A DNA stretch of 64,000 bases from Prinsepia uniflora (Eukaryota; Streptophyta; Magnoliopsida; Rosales; Rosaceae): positions 32,536,716 through 32,600,715 of the forward strand of contig CM064874.1 in the NCBI GenBank assembly GCA_032719365.1. The letters run 5' to 3'. This document shows positions 23,990-36,516 of this stretch, in pieces. Position 1 is the first letter of the stretch, and each line of letters starts with the position of its first letter. A program made the position numbers and the translations under genes. The notes below the pieces were generated by a model. It saw nothing but the letters and a program-made list of their open reading frames with translations, was not told where the DNA came from and searched no databases.

Positions 23990-24345
23990 CCTTCCTCCGA
24001 GAAGCACCTAAAGCCTTCCACTAGGAAGCACTTCAAACCTTTCTCACAAATGCAATCAAGTCTTCATTTAGAAAGAAACTAAGCATTCCTTATGGAATCA
24101 AAGCCTTCACCATGTGAAGCATCTATGACTTCGCCATGCGAAGTGCTTAAGCCTTCGCCATGCAAAGTGCCTAAGCCTTCGCACCATGTAAAGTACCTAA
24201 GCCTTCGCCATGTGAACCGCCCAAGCCTTCGCCATGCGAAGCAACCAAGCCTTCACCATGCAAAGAATCCAAGCCTTTGCTATGTGAAGCGTCAAAATCT
24301 TCCCCCGAGAAGCACCTCAAACCTTCCTCTTAGAAGCACTTAAGC
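23990..24345 (+). repeat. Minisatellite, roughly 28-30 bp unit
   Basis: Repeats of the form AAGCCTTCGCCATGCGAAGTGC, with several variants (CACCATGTGAAGC, CCATGCAAAGTGC). Many units are small palindromes (CTTCGC-CAT-GCGAAG). A minus-strand relative lies at 31250-31330 (TTCACATGTGAAGGC). Confidence 0.8.
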
Positions 24346-24739
24346 TTTTCTATAAAGCACATCAAACATTTTTTAAGAGGTAAAAGCTCTCCCTTGAAGG
24401 CAACACAAAAAAATAAACCGTTTCTGAGAGGCTAAGAACCCCAATGTTGAATGGCCATTGCTATGATAGGGGCATTTAAAGAACCAACAAGTTTGGAGGT
24501 TAACTAAAACAAACTTAACACTTGGATCTCAAAATTTTTCAAAACAATATTTTCATTTATTCATTTGCAAGTGGTTGGAAAATCACATATCGATTATCAA
24601 GCCAATTACTCTATACTGGAATAAAATACAATCATATATAAAAACAACTAATCTATGGAAACTCTAGGAGAAAATCATCGATGCCCATCATCTTCTAAAA
24701 CTCGGCTCGTTATTCAGTTGAAAGCAGAGGGGCACTGTG

Positions 24740-25484
24740 CAAAAGTGAGGCATCAAAAAAACCTTTCTTAACCTCAAACTCAAGTTCAAGTTCAGTCTCA
24801 GGCTCTTTTTCTGACTCCAGCTCCAGCTCTTTGGTAGGGGCTCTGCTGTAACTCATTATACCAAACTTTAGCTCCTCATTTTTCTTTTTTGATATACGTT
24901 GTGGGGGAATATGATAATAAAAACTGTTCGGGTCTCAATTGTTGGATTTCCACCTCTAAGAGCTTGACTGAGTGCTCAGAAGGATTGACGAAAAATCTGC
25001 CCCTACTAGATGACCTTGCTGGGCTAGAGCGACCACAAAATGCCCCTGAACAGACTTGGAAGGCATTTAAAGGCTTGACTTTTCTTAGGAGGCATGCCAA
25101 GTCTTAATTTGTTGTTCTTCTTCAGGATGACAACAAATGTCAGATGTAGTGGAATGCTACCACTCCTTGCCAAGCTTTCGGAAGGACTTCTACCATCCAA
25201 AACTTTTGAGAATGAAAACTTCAGTCATCCTACCTAGAAGAGCACCTTTTGCCAAGCTTCACAATGACGTCATTTGGAAAGGAAATCTGATTTCGAACTT
25301 TCCATGCCTTAAAAGTCTTCAGGTTTCTCAAACTCCATATCTTTCCCACTAAATAGACTCTGACTACACGAACCACCGTGCTCTTATAGTGCAAGTTTTC
25401 CAAATTGCTTAAGAAATGCATCTTGTCGCATCTTAAATGATCGCCTTGGAACATTAAACAAGTCGTCATTTGAATCATTACCAA
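24740..25484 (-). pseudogene. Possible degraded antisense ORF of the Tat-like element
   Basis: Minus-strand fragments 25484-25230 and 25100-24876 read in neighbouring frames, followed by an acidic Glu/Leu-rich stretch around 24830-24740. The first holds ISFPNDVIVKLGKR; the second holds NAFQVCSGAFCG and SVKLLEVEIQQL. I do not recognise the protein. Tat-lineage elements are known to carry an extra antisense ORF near their 3' end, and the position fits, but this is inference. Confidence 0.35.
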
Positions 25485-26214
25485 CAGATGTTATGAACTC
25501 TTGAAATGTGAAAAACGAGGAAAATATTTAATCCAGCAAGCAACTTCCAACCAGTGGGGCCCACCCATAAAAATATGTACCAAGAACTAATCAGAGCTTG
25601 CCACGTGATAAAGAGAGATTGACCAGCTGACAAGGCCGATAAAAACTGACAGTGGGTCTACTGTTGTCGACATGACTTGCACGGCCGATCCGCTGGTGAC
25701 AAGCTGATGTCGACGTGATGTCAGTGACTAACACCAGCCAACATAGGAGTGTGTGGGTGACACACGCTCGATGCACCCTCGACAGTGACTATTGAACTCC
25801 TGCTCCACGCTGTTGGTGCATGGCTAGCACACGACAGACCGAGCCGCCGACATCTATAAGTTCCGCCTGCCAACTTTTTTCTCCTGGCCAGATGTTGTTC
25901 GCACACGCCCAGTGCAACACCTACTTCTTTCTCCATGTGGATGTGGCTACATCTTATAGCTCATGTCCCCCGACAACTGCTTCGCTTGCCCTGAAAATTC
26001 CCTTTGTTTTTTCCATGTGGCTCACACCCGCCAAACATGTTAGAAGCCCAGCTAACTAGCTTGTGACAAGCTTGATTTTTGTTCCCTAGATCACAAGGAC
26101 CCATGGCTAGAGATAAGACTCTTTTGTCACCCATTGCTTCACTGTTGTAGACTTGAACCAACAAATCTTACCTGAAATTCTATTACCAATGACATGACGC
26201 ACTCTTAATTATTT
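25485..26214. other. No recognisable feature
   Basis: Between the possible antisense ORF and a degenerate LTR. Short frames on both strands only. It may be untranslated 3' sequence of the Tat-like element. Confidence 0.4.
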
Positions 26215-27433
26215 TGACAATCATGCTTGGTCCTACTCCCGTTTGACAGCAATCTCGAATTTACCAAGACTTACCCTTAATTCTTGTCACATAAGGGATA
26301 TTCCTGGCTTTATTCGTATCCATATCTTGATAGTTCAACCGAACAGAATCCATCCTTATGGGTTCACCACCCACTTTCAACTCTTTGACCCCATCAAGTA
26401 GTGGAATTTACTAGATCAACTTCTTCCGAGCATTCATTCATTAAGTAATTACTTAATATTATATTTAAACAGTTATAATAAAATACAAACTCAAAACTAT
26501 AAATAATACTTCATACTGTCAAAACTGCCCTGAGATGATATATGTTCATCTCGAAAACTACACCATTGGACTTATAACATTAAAAAGAATTTTTCGTGTT
26601 GATCAAACCTCACTATGGCGTGGCATGTGCCCCCATGTGCCACCACACCTCTCTACGCATGGGTCTCATGAGCGCTACAGTTGCCGTCGCAAGTCCACTC
26701 ACCATCTACATCCAGTGGGTTTGCAACTCGGGTTGCCCAACCCGAAGACCAAACTCGACTCAAAGACACTCATTTCACAATCACTTTTTACGTTCTAACC
26801 CTCCATTTATATTTAATTGGTCCCAGAATGAGGTCTATAAACTCAGAATAGATAAATTCTTACCTTAAGTTAGAGACTCAACTTAAAGCTTTCGGCCAAG
26901 TTACGAATCTCTTCCTTTTAGTCCCATAATAATCGTAGGGACTCATACGTCGTTCCAGAATTCTTAGTTTCGAGTTAGAAGGCCTCAAAACGTACTGGTA
27001 ATCCATGTTCATAATTGGACTTCTCGGGTTATGGAGGTATCTCGTCTTCTCCAACTCCGTTTTGATTATTTTCCCACAAAATTCTCCCTTTCTCTCTGAT
27101 TTTTCCCCATCTCTTCTCTGTTTCCCTTTCTTTCTCTTCTCCCTATCATTTCCTCATTATCTTCCTTCTTGTAAAATTACTAAAATACCCTTATGTCCAA
27201 AATTACTGAAATGCCCCTAGTCACTTGACCATGTATCGTACCTATTCGATCTTGGATTTCAGCATACCACTTTTTTATGGACTCAAGAGTCTGAGACCTT
27301 CGTAACGGTCCTCGCAGAACGTCCAGTAATCGTCCAGGTCAAAAATTCAACCTTCGACTATTCTGAGGATAAAACCGTTATTTTAATTTAATTTTTCCAA
27401 CTTTTATTTTTCTCGAAATTCTAGGCCATTATA
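26215..27433 (-). mobile_element. Degenerate short LTR without the cassette
   Basis: It begins TGACAATCATGCTTGGTCCTACTCCCGTTTGACA-like (compare TGACAGGACC...CCTGCTCCCGTCTGACA) and ends GGCCATTATA, a decayed CGTTACA. At about 1.2 kb it lacks the GTGAGTGGAC/GTCCACTCAC pair and the hairpin array. A mutated GC-rich block is near 26610-26685. No clean target duplication; probably the oldest LTR of this group here. Confidence 0.6.
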
Positions 27434-28550
27434 ACCAACACAAAGGGAAAACAAAAGAAAAAACATGTACTACCTGCTAAAATTCTTTGATTGCGATGTT
27501 CCTTCTCCCTCTCCAAACAGCAACCAAACCTTTCTCCCTTTCTTTTTTCACCCAAACGGACAGGAGATTAGGGTTAAAAAATTTACTTTCTCTTTCCCTT
27601 TTGTTGCTGCCATACACTTTTTTAAATAAGAAAAGGTAACCACAAAGTCTCAAACCATTAAGAATGAAATTAATTTCAATTAAAGATATTAATAATCATA
27701 ATGGAGGAGTTTAATTTCTCAAGGACTTAGTAAAAAAAAATAGATATCCCTTTTATACAGACATATTAATTTGATTATATGCTCAACAAATTGTCTCAAT
27801 ATGGAGATAGAGCCAGACCAAAAATGCTGACAAGCATGGTAAACATTGTACCCCAAAAATATTCATCCCTTAGGATTCTCTGAATTTCAAAGCGATGTAT
27901 GGACATTTGTGCAACCCAAAATCATCCGAAAATTGTGAAGATGCCACGTGGCTCATGATTCGTATAATGCCCAAATTGCCCTTGATAATGACATTAATGG
28001 CTCACAAACACCCATATATTAAATAATATATTTAACACCTGCATATATTATTTAATCGGGTTAAAACTTCAATTATATTAATATTCTCCCCGATAATTAA
28101 TTGTCATTATTCTTAGTAATGGAAAATTATTATTAACATTAAATTTCTATAATTATCATCATAATGAGCAATTATTATAATTATTAAATAATATATTTTA
28201 TTAAAAAAAATATTATTTATTTATTACAAAATCAACCGACCAATCAGAACGCTCCGAGACTTCCAAGGCTTCCGTATAAATAGCGGAGCTCTTTTCACTT
28301 TCAAAGTAATTTGTTTTTTTCGCATTGAAGTATTTCATATTCCTTTCTCAAAGCTAACTTAAGTATCAGAGTATTCTTGGTTGAACAACCCCTCGGGGCT
28401 TCAACCTTAACTTCGATTGTTTCTTATTTTCTATTTTTAGGGATTATGAAGAAGTTTCCTAGGGGTTGGGATTTCTGCTTCAATAACTTACATATTTTCT
28501 TCTTATGTCAAAGTTCATATTTTGTGTAGCTTTTTTTTTCAACTTTGCAC
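27434..28550 (+). mobile_element. Tat-like LTR remnant with promoter (edges not defined)
   Basis: AT-rich DNA leading to a TATAAATAG box, then CTAACTTAAGTATCAGAGTA and CCCCTCGGGG around 28360-28400. That order is characteristic of Tat-type LTRs, where a CTTAGGCATCGGAG-like block precedes a short CCCC-GGGG hairpin. It could be the 3' LTR of the decayed element starting near 19200. I could not fix its TG and CA ends. Confidence 0.5.
28275..28283 (+). promoter_or_regulatory. TATA box (TATAAATAG) of the Tat-like LTR
   Basis: A perfect plant TATA consensus, preceded by GCTTCCG and followed by a GC-richer stretch and an A/T-rich leader. Confidence 0.6.
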
Positions 28551-28799
28551 TTTCGAGGATATTGGGATTTTGGGAAGTTGGATTGACATGATTCAAGCAA
28601 TGGTGGGCTCTACTATTCTAGGGAAGTCTCGAAGAACTCACTTTGTGGGAACGTTGTAGCTTGTAGGACAAAAAATCATATTATGATGTCCATCAAATTT
28701 TTATGGAGTTGCTGACTTCTAGAGGTGGTGAAGCCAACAATGAGATGCTTTTCCAATTGATATGCACCTAATCAGATTTTTTTGGAGTTGTTGACTTTT

Positions 28800-29345
28800 A
28801 GAGAATGTGAGGCCAGCATTGAGATGGTTTATGTAATGACATGCATGACGTGCTTAGCGAATAAGAGAGCTCAGTGCATTGGTGGATTTATTGTCTTCAA
28901 GTGCTAGTGGGATCAAGATTGAAGAGTTCTATCCAATGACCATACACATGGTGTTTCATGGATAAGAGAGGTTGGTGCATTGAAGGACTTGTTCTCTTCA
29001 ATTTCTGGTGGTTCTTGGTGGATATGAGAGCTTGGCTCATTGAAGGACTTGTCGTCTTCAATTGCTGATGAAGCTAACATTGAGGTGTTCTCCCTAAGGA
29101 CCATGCACATGGAACTTGGCGAATAGGAGAGCTTGGTACATTCAAGGACTTGTCGTCTTCAATTGATAATGGTGCTTACATCAAGACACTCTCCATGCAC
29201 GTTGTGCTTGGTGGCTAGGAGAGCTCAGTGCATTAATGGGCTTGTCATTTCCAAGTGTTAGTAAAGCAAACATCAAGATGATTTTCCCAATGAAATGTAC
29301 GTGGTGCTTGGTGGAGAGGAGAGGTCGAAGCATCGGGAACAGGTT
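28800..29345 (+). repeat. Degenerate tandem repeat, about 110-130 bp unit
   Basis: About five diverged units, each with a block like GAGAGCTTGGTGCATTGAAGG, then ACTTGTCGTCTTCAATTG and ACCATGCACATGG. Units are seen near 28866, 28965, 29026, 29127 and 29218. Open minus-strand frames here arise from the repeat. Confidence 0.65.
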
Positions 29346-29440
29346 GTGCCATGTTACATTGAGGTTTTCAACAACCGGGTAAAGGAAAGAGAGTAAAGGG
29401 TGATGTGGCATCCCATGACTTCAAGCGAGGTATGTCACTG

Positions 29441-29705
29441 TGTCAGGACCCGACCCTCCTCGGTCAAGACCTGACTCTAGCACAATATTTTCCTCTTTGG
29501 GCCTCCTCGCCCTCATGGTTTTGTTTTCGGGAGCTCACGGTGCAACTTCCCAGGGGGTCACCCCTCATGGTTTTGTTTTCGGGAGCTCACGGTGCAACTT
29601 CCCAGGGGGTCACCCCTCATGGAATTGCACCAGCCTCAACTCCCTTAACTTTGGAGTTCCAACGGAACGCAAAGCCACTGAGCTCCCAAAAGGCCTCGTG
29701 TTACA
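29441..29705 (-). mobile_element. Cassandra LTR fragment with 5S-like domain
   Basis: It starts TGTCAGGACCCG and runs through the 5S-rRNA-like domain (minus strand: GAACTCC-AAAGTTAAG and GGGTGACCCCCTGGGAAGTT) to GGCCTCGTG, then jumps to TTACA, so the outer half of the LTR is deleted. A 52-bp segment is tandemly duplicated (29512-29563 and 29564-29615), which doubles the C-box side of the 5S-like domain. No target duplication was found. Confidence 0.85.
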
Positions 29706-31322
29706 ACGTCAACGCAAGGCATGCTTCAACTACAAGGCGAGGCATGCTACATCGCAAGATGAGGTGTGCCAAAGTGCAAGGTGAGAAATGGTTGGAGCAC
29801 AAATAATGTGCCATAAGACATGTGGCAAGTGGCACCACATCGTAAATAGTGGTGTCCTATGACACGAGGCGAGATGCACGTGGTGCATGGAGTGACTGAA
29901 GCTTTCTAAGGAGTTTTTTGACTGCTGGATGATCTTTCAGAGACTTGATCCTAAAATACTTATTGTGCTTGAAAAATAAGGTGGCAACAAGGTGGAACAT
30001 CACAATTGGGGAAAGATCATGCTCCATGTGAAGGTTGTCATGTCGTACCTCATTGTCCAATTGAAGTATGAGAGGTTAGAAGTGTCATCCAAAAAGGCAA
30101 AGCAAACTTAACCTACGAAGGTGTCGACTCCATCTCCTTAATGAAGGATAGGAAATTGGTCATTGGTCTTGTGGCAAGTGGCATTAAGACACAGAGTGCT
30201 AAGCTACTATTTCCATCTTGGAGTAGAAGTTTCTTTCTGGTTGTCAAGCAATGTTAGACTGAGCAACATTAAGGAGGTTCCCTCATTAGTTGAAAGAGGC
30301 CATAGAGGATGCTTCATGGGAAGTCCTTGATGGAGTGATCGAAAGCCTCCAAGTTTAAAGCCTGATGGCTAACAGGGGGACTTTGAGGTTATGTCGGTCT
30401 TGATGATGAGTTTCATGGATTGTCTTGGCTTGTAGCTAGATGTCAGCATTCAATAAATGGTTGAGCATTCGACTTTTGAATCACACTTTTTCAATTTCCT
30501 TATTTGAGAATTTCCATTTTATGATTGTTTTGTGATTCTTAGTAGATTTGACATTTATGTGCTAATTTTGTTCTTTCGACTTCATTTTAACTCCAAAATA
30601 AGTTCTACTAGTGAGATTAGAAATCCATACCTTTATGATGCCACTATGATCTTACTAAGCATGTACAAATTGAGCTTGGTAGACATGAATGAATCTCAGA
30701 CTTGTATGGTGAAATGAGTAGCTGCCCTCACGCACTAAAACACTTACCTAATATTCTTCATGACTCAGAACTGAGTATCGTCAAGGGGGTTGGAAAGCTG
30801 ACTTCCATGCCTTTTCAGCGCCACTAGTCTCTTTCTCAAAATGAGAAAATTGAGCTTGGTAGGTTCCAATTAATCTCAAAGTTGTATGATAAGACGTGCA
30901 GTTGACCCTTGCGCACTAAAACACTTGCCCAAGATTTGTCATGACTCAGTTATTGCTCCCTCTGTGGGGTTGGGAACCTATCTTTAGTAGTTTTCCAATT
31001 CCACCGAGTTTATTTGTTGGGTAATGCACACAAGTAATATGACGTCATTGCTCCCTTGGTAGGTGTTTACTAATTCTTCGCGAGCGAAGCTGTTGATGCT
31101 TCAGCGAGTGAACACATTGTTTCTTCATAGGATGAAAGAGTTGGTGCTTCATGGGAAAATAAATTGTTGCTTAAGGTGCTTCATGGGAAAAGAAATTGTT
31201 GCTTAAGGGAAAAAGCATTGATACTTTGTGATCGAAAGGCATTTCTTTTTCATGAGCAAAGGTGCTAAAGCTTCACATGTGAAGGCTTTGATGCTCCGAC
31301 AAGTGAAGGAGTTGATACTTCA
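29706..31322. other. Unassigned DNA with short repeats
   Basis: No coding domain. Two diverged units of about 190 bp share AAATTGAGCTTGGTAG (30667 and 30849) and CGCACTAAAACACTT (30732 and 30917). A 32-bp unit is exactly repeated but for one base (31143-31174 and 31175-31206). TTCACATGTGAAGGC near 31270 resembles the reverse complement of the 24.0-24.3 kb minisatellite, so part of this may be an inverted Tat-like 3' region. Confidence 0.45.
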
Positions 31323-31465
31323 TGATAGAACCCTACTTGAATACAGAAGAACATTACACTCGGGTCCTGCTCCCGATTGACATAAATCTTGTCAGACAAG
31401 AGATAAACACGAATTCCACTAGTTTATGCCTCCACCTCTCGAGCCTCGGCTTCCGTGCAATGGCC

Positions 31466-33005
31466 CTAGAGGGCTACAAACCCAAGAAAATGTGTGAGCA
31501 GACAAAACTATAGAGTATAAAAACATAATTTGAAAACATCTATCTTTTACCATCTATTTTCCAAAACCATGCATGCATACGAGTGATAAAACTCAGTGGA
31601 ACACAAGATAATCACAACCTCGAAATAAATGAAACAATCGTAAGTATTTAACCAGAAAACAACCATTATCCAGCAGATCAACTCAAACCCGGAGTACCAA
31701 CACGTCACAGACATAATGGTCACTCACATCAATTCCACATAACCAAACCATACCCACATAACCAAACCATACAGAGCCCAGCTCGACATCCGAGTGGAAA
31801 TCGACTCAGGATACAGAGTCTAGCTCGACGTCTGAGTCGTAGTCACACACTAGTCTCAGGACACAGAGCCCTGCTCGACATCTGAGAATACTCATCACAA
31901 TACTAAAGACATGTCAACATGAAATCACATCAGGCATCATAACCACATAGACATCATACATCTCGACTCGTCACATAAATAACACACAATCAATCCTCGA
32001 ACTACAAGCACAATCTCAATCATCACATCATAACTGCACTATCGGTAGGCCATCACATACTCACTCGGGATCGACCTTAAAGTGACATCCGACTTAGGTT
32101 TCGGAGCCTCTGGCTCGACATCTAAGTCACCACCCAATACTAGTCTCATGATTCTGAGCCCCGGGCTCGTTGTTTGAGACTCACAACCAATCAGCACAAG
32201 CTCAACAACATTTCACACATCACAAGTTTTGAGAAACACATACTCATATCATAAATTAGTATCACACATTAAACCATAATAAGATCCTCGAGCTTAAGCC
32301 TAAAACCAAACCCACAAAGCAAGCTCACTCCTCGTAAAACGTGCCATGACTTAACTTTCATAAAAACCATCTAGGAACACGTGAAAGCCATACATATTCC
32401 AAAATCACATTATTTCATGTCACAAACCAACTTCAATTTGAAATCACAATCAAAACGGTATCTGAAACCAGTTTACCGTAAGCCTCGTAAAACGTGTAAT
32501 ATGTAAGACCTGATCTTGGAAGCAAGAACGGTGAGAAAAATCCGTGAGCTTGAGAAGCAAGAATGGTGAGCAAGACACATGAGCTTGGAAAAGCAAGATC
32601 GGTGAACGATCCCACATCGCTCGGGGAGGGACAAGTGAAGTGCCTCATATGTGTGGGCACATATCTATCTAACACAAGGCCTTTTGGGAGCTCACTGGCT
32701 TTGGATTCCATGGGAACTCCAAAGTAAAGCAAGTTGAGGTTGATGTAATCCCAAGATGGGTGACCTACTGGGAAGTTGCACGTGAGCTCCCGAAAACAAA
32801 ACCGTAAGGGCTGGGCCCAAAGCGGACAATATTGTGCTAGATGGGTCGGGTCATGACACAATATGATATTAATTAAATATCCGTAAAATGACCAAAATTC
32901 ATATAAAATTCCAATCATTCCAATGCCATCAAAATCACATAGAAAAACATTTAAATCTTGGAAGTATGCATGCATAATAGTTTAGGGACAAGAAAGTCCA
33001 ATCAT
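31466..33005 (-). other. Decayed intron-like cassette of LTR 31323-34325
   Basis: The acceptor-side end keeps GTCTGCTCAC (31503-31494) and CCCTCTAG (to 31466). The donor side is mutated (GTCCAATCAT on the plus strand at 32996-33005). GCATGCAT flanks both ends (about 31570 and 32968). The Cassandra LTR lies inside it. Confidence 0.4.
32502..32858 (+). mobile_element. Solo Cassandra LTR
   Basis: It runs TGTAAGACCTG...GGTCATGACA, 357 bp, flanked by TAATA and CAATA (one mismatch). The 5S-like domain is bracketed by GGGAGCTCAC and GTGAGCTCCC, a perfect 10-bp inverted repeat. It contains AACTCCAAAG and GATGGGTGACCTACTGGGAAG. A minus-strand 180-codon ORF across it is chance. Confidence 0.92.
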
Positions 33006-34325
33006 ACATCATTCATGTCATTGTATTATGCTTTGCACACATTTCTATAATTTCTGGAAATCTGAGAACCTGTGAAAAATTACATCTAAAGATCATTAAC
33101 CATCCCAAATATTCTCTATTTTAATTTCATAATTTTTCGGGATATTTAAACGAATTTAAAACGAATCCTAAACCTTCGAACAATCAAAACTATCCCGAGA
33201 CGATGTCTGATCGCCTCGAAATTTATACCTTTGGATTTGTAACATCGAATACTCAAATGTTCATGCTACACGCATATCAAGAACAAGCGCCACACGCCCT
33301 CACGCGCCCTCGCGTGTCCTCACACGCCAAACAAAGCCCCTGTGCATGGGTTCCATGCACAGGGGCACTATTCATCCCTTACCTTGAGCATGCCCATTTT
33401 CCTACAACCGGGTCACCCGACCTGGCGAACCTAACACGACTCGAAAACTAGTTTTTCTTCATCGTTTTACATGGTTCAAGCAAAATCATCCTAGGATGAC
33501 CAAGAAGAGATCTATGAACTTAAAATAAGGAAAAAATTACCTTAGAACACGATTTGATTCTTTGAATATTGGCTATGGTTTTCGAGCCCAATAAGAGCTC
33601 TTCCCTGTGTCCAAAACATTCCCTTTTCGCCTCAAACTGATTGTCTAACATCCAAAAACACACGAAATAGGTTTCAATTGTTGTTCTGGGCTCAAAACTC
33701 TGAACCCTAGATAACACCTCACGATTCATCGCTCCACTTTCACTGTTCCTTCGTCATTCTCATAGTTTTTCACAGCCATAGCTCTTTCTTTCTTCCCCTT
33801 TGATCTTCCCTTGCACTCTTCTGATTCACTTCCTCATCTGTCTCTCAGTTTCTCACAGGTTTGGTTTTGGAGTAGTTTTTTCTTCTTTTCAGCTCTCAGC
33901 CACTGAAACTACACTCACACTCAAATCATGTAATAAACGTAGGTGAGCCGGTGGATGGGTCATAAAGGATAAGGGAGAGACAAAAATCTGGACTAATCTA
34001 GAACTCCCTAGGTGAATAGACTAAATTTCCCCTAGTTTAAAAATTACCAAAATACCCCCTTTAAACAAAATTACCAAAATTCCCATACGTAATCTAGAAC
34101 TGGAACGAAATCGTCTGAACTCCTTTTCATGCATGCCGCCTGCCGACGTACTCGGGAGGCTGTGACCTCTCTAACAACAATTTCAGAATCACCAAAAACT
34201 ATCTCGATTAAAAAGTCAACATTTTGGCTGTGACAAAAAAAGTCAACTATTTGATTTAGGGATAAAATCGTCATTTTCTCCTTATTTTTCTAATTTCACG
34301 TTTTCTCAATATTCGGGTCGTTACA

Positions 34326-34429
34326 ACCTATCCTAAAAAAAATCGTCCTCGAAATTTACAATTAAGGCGAGCCCATAAACCAGCTCTAACTAAAAACCAA
34401 ATCAATCACACAAGCATAAAATTCACATA
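34326..34429 (-). mobile_element. Internal 3' stub with polypurine tract
   Basis: The minus strand reads AATTTCGAGGACGATTTTTTTTAGGATAGG directly before the LTR, the same TTTCGAGGACGAAAT plus polypurine layout seen at the 3' ends of the other elements. It is truncated by the element starting near 34430. Confidence 0.65.
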
Positions 34430-36516
34430 TGGCATAAGGACCCATCCTGAACCTACGGGATTAATTGAGTATTATCGGAAAATCGAAGTAAAATTACGAT
34501 TTTACCCACTAGAATGGGAAAAGTTGACTTTTGACCCGAAAGGTCAAATGCACGTGAACCAAGGTTTATTATGTAGATCAAGACGATACGAGTCCGTAGA
34601 CAAGCAACACGTCAAAATTGGACTCAAAACACGATTTACAAGGCGGGGTCACTTTTGTTTGTAGTGGGCCCAAAATATCTATTTTAAGGGACCAATGCAT
34701 GAGTGACAAGTGTACTCATCCACTGATCCATAAACTACATGCACCATTCCTCCCTTTTGCTTTCAAACCCGAAAACCCACCCCATCCCCTTCCTCATCAT
34801 CCTCATCTATGCTGGTGGCCTGGGAGAGAGACTGAGAGTGAGAGAGGATTGAGAGACGATGGAAGAGGAAGCTGGAACCCCAGACGGTGGCCGAAAAACC
34901 CAGAACCAAGGTAAAACTTGAAACCCGTTTATGTTTGGACTTTCAAAGTTGGTTTTTGGACGTTTTGGATTGTGACTGAAGCCCTGGTCGTGTTCTTTGA
35001 TTCTGTACGAGGCTGTAGGGATGAAAATGAGAGAGAAAGGACGGTTGAACTACCTTGGGAGGAGGCTGGAAGTTGGCCATGGGATTTCGTGATTGACAAG
35101 GTAAATTCTAAGCCTTTCTTCATGTTTTGAGGTCATGTATCTCTTCTTGGGAGGAAGACGATTGTCTGGGTCGGAAAATGGGGAAAAATGGCTGAGAAAA
35201 TAAGAAGATAGGACCGGGTCAAGGTCGCAGGTCGAGGTTGTAGAAATCCGGTCGACTCACGAGAGGTTGATGATGATATGTGGCAAGCCACGTCATCACC
35301 TGTGAGAGTTGTTAGGCCATGTGGCCAACCAGAGGATGGCACGTGGCAAGCTATTAGGCCCAATTAACATTGACGTGGCAGTGCCAGGTTAGACATGTCA
35401 AAACACATGGACCAATGAGATAATGCCACGTGGTGATCTGTCAGAATGTGTCGGCTGACGTGGCAAGTCCATGTCAGCATTGTCAAACCACATGGACCAA
35501 CGAGGTGATGCCATATGGCATTGTGTCAAGTTTTCAGAGCTGACGTTTCAGTGACGTCAGTATGCTGTCTGCGTTGATCGTCGTTAACCAAACTTTGACT
35601 GGTTTGTGAGGGTGCGTGGACACAAATTTTGAGGTGAAATTGGTCATGTTCGAAAGGTTTCGACGATTGAAGGAGGTCGTTTGGTGGTTTTAAGCCTCAA
35701 GAAGCGTGTTCGGGATGCGTTCTCGATTCCAGGATAGTTAGGAGTTTTTTATATGGACTTATAGAGGTTGTGAGTAACCTTTGGGTATGATTTGGATAGG
35801 CATGGACGTCCCAGAGACTGTGAATTAGCTTCAGATTGGCTTACAACGCAGTTTTGGAGTGCACAGCGTGGACCGCCTGTGAGTGGACTTTAGTTTATAA
35901 ATAATGCATGCATATATGGTTTTAATATTTTATAAATATGGTATGAAATGCAATGTTTTCATATGGTTGGATGATGAAATGCATAAATGTTTTGTATGAT
36001 GATTGATTATCGATTTTGAACGGTTTTATGTATTTTCGTGAAAATGGCTTTTGGGCATGAAACCCATTTGGATTATGGTTGACTAAGATTATAGTCACAT
36101 GTTTTATGAAACTATGTTTCAAGCTTGTAACCCTATTGAAATGATGTGTCGGTCTTGTGACCCTATTATGATGAAATTCCGGGCTTGTGACCCTGTTGAG
36201 ATTCTATTTGGGCAGAGATCCCACGTGAAACACATGATTTGATTGTGAAACGATTTGAGATTGTGAAATGAGAATTGGAAACTATTTTTACGAGTTTTTG
36301 TGGAAAGCATATTTTGGGCCGAGACCCTATACAATACAACTTATTTGATTTGAATAATGAAAATATGTTTCCATCGTTTTTACTATGACCATTGTCTGAG
36401 ATGATGAGTATGAGAAGGCTTCCGGTTGTGAATCTATTTCCCCGGAGAGAACCCTGGATATAATGCTCGCCTCTGGGATAGGATGTGTTTGGCCAGAGAG
36501 GTCACGAAGTACTGCC

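Larger units (their letters stand above)
31323..34325 (-). mobile_element. 3' LTR of a minus-oriented element, holding a Cassandra solo LTR
   Basis: It begins TGATAGAACCC (a decayed TGACAGGACCC) and ends ATTCGGGTCGTTACA. It is followed on the right by a polypurine-like stub, which identifies it as a 3' LTR. About 2.64 kb remains after removing the Cassandra LTR 32502-32858. It is degenerate in the hairpin array (for example GGACTCAGG-type units near 31800) and in the GC-rich block near 33290-33365. Confidence 0.8.

Noticed and set aside
27434..28270. Matrix attachment region or host promoter in AT-rich DNA
   Set aside because: AT-richness alone is weak evidence; the following TATA box and leader fit a Tat-like LTR better.
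32433..32975. 180-codon ORF on the minus strand
   Set aside because: Runs through a solo Cassandra LTR and its host LTR; the open frame is created by the insertion.
34618..35130. Possible host gene exons (two short ORFs near 34.6-35.1 kb)
   Set aside because: Inside the LTR 34430-40242, in the same place where other LTRs have similar Pro/His-rich short frames that are not conserved.
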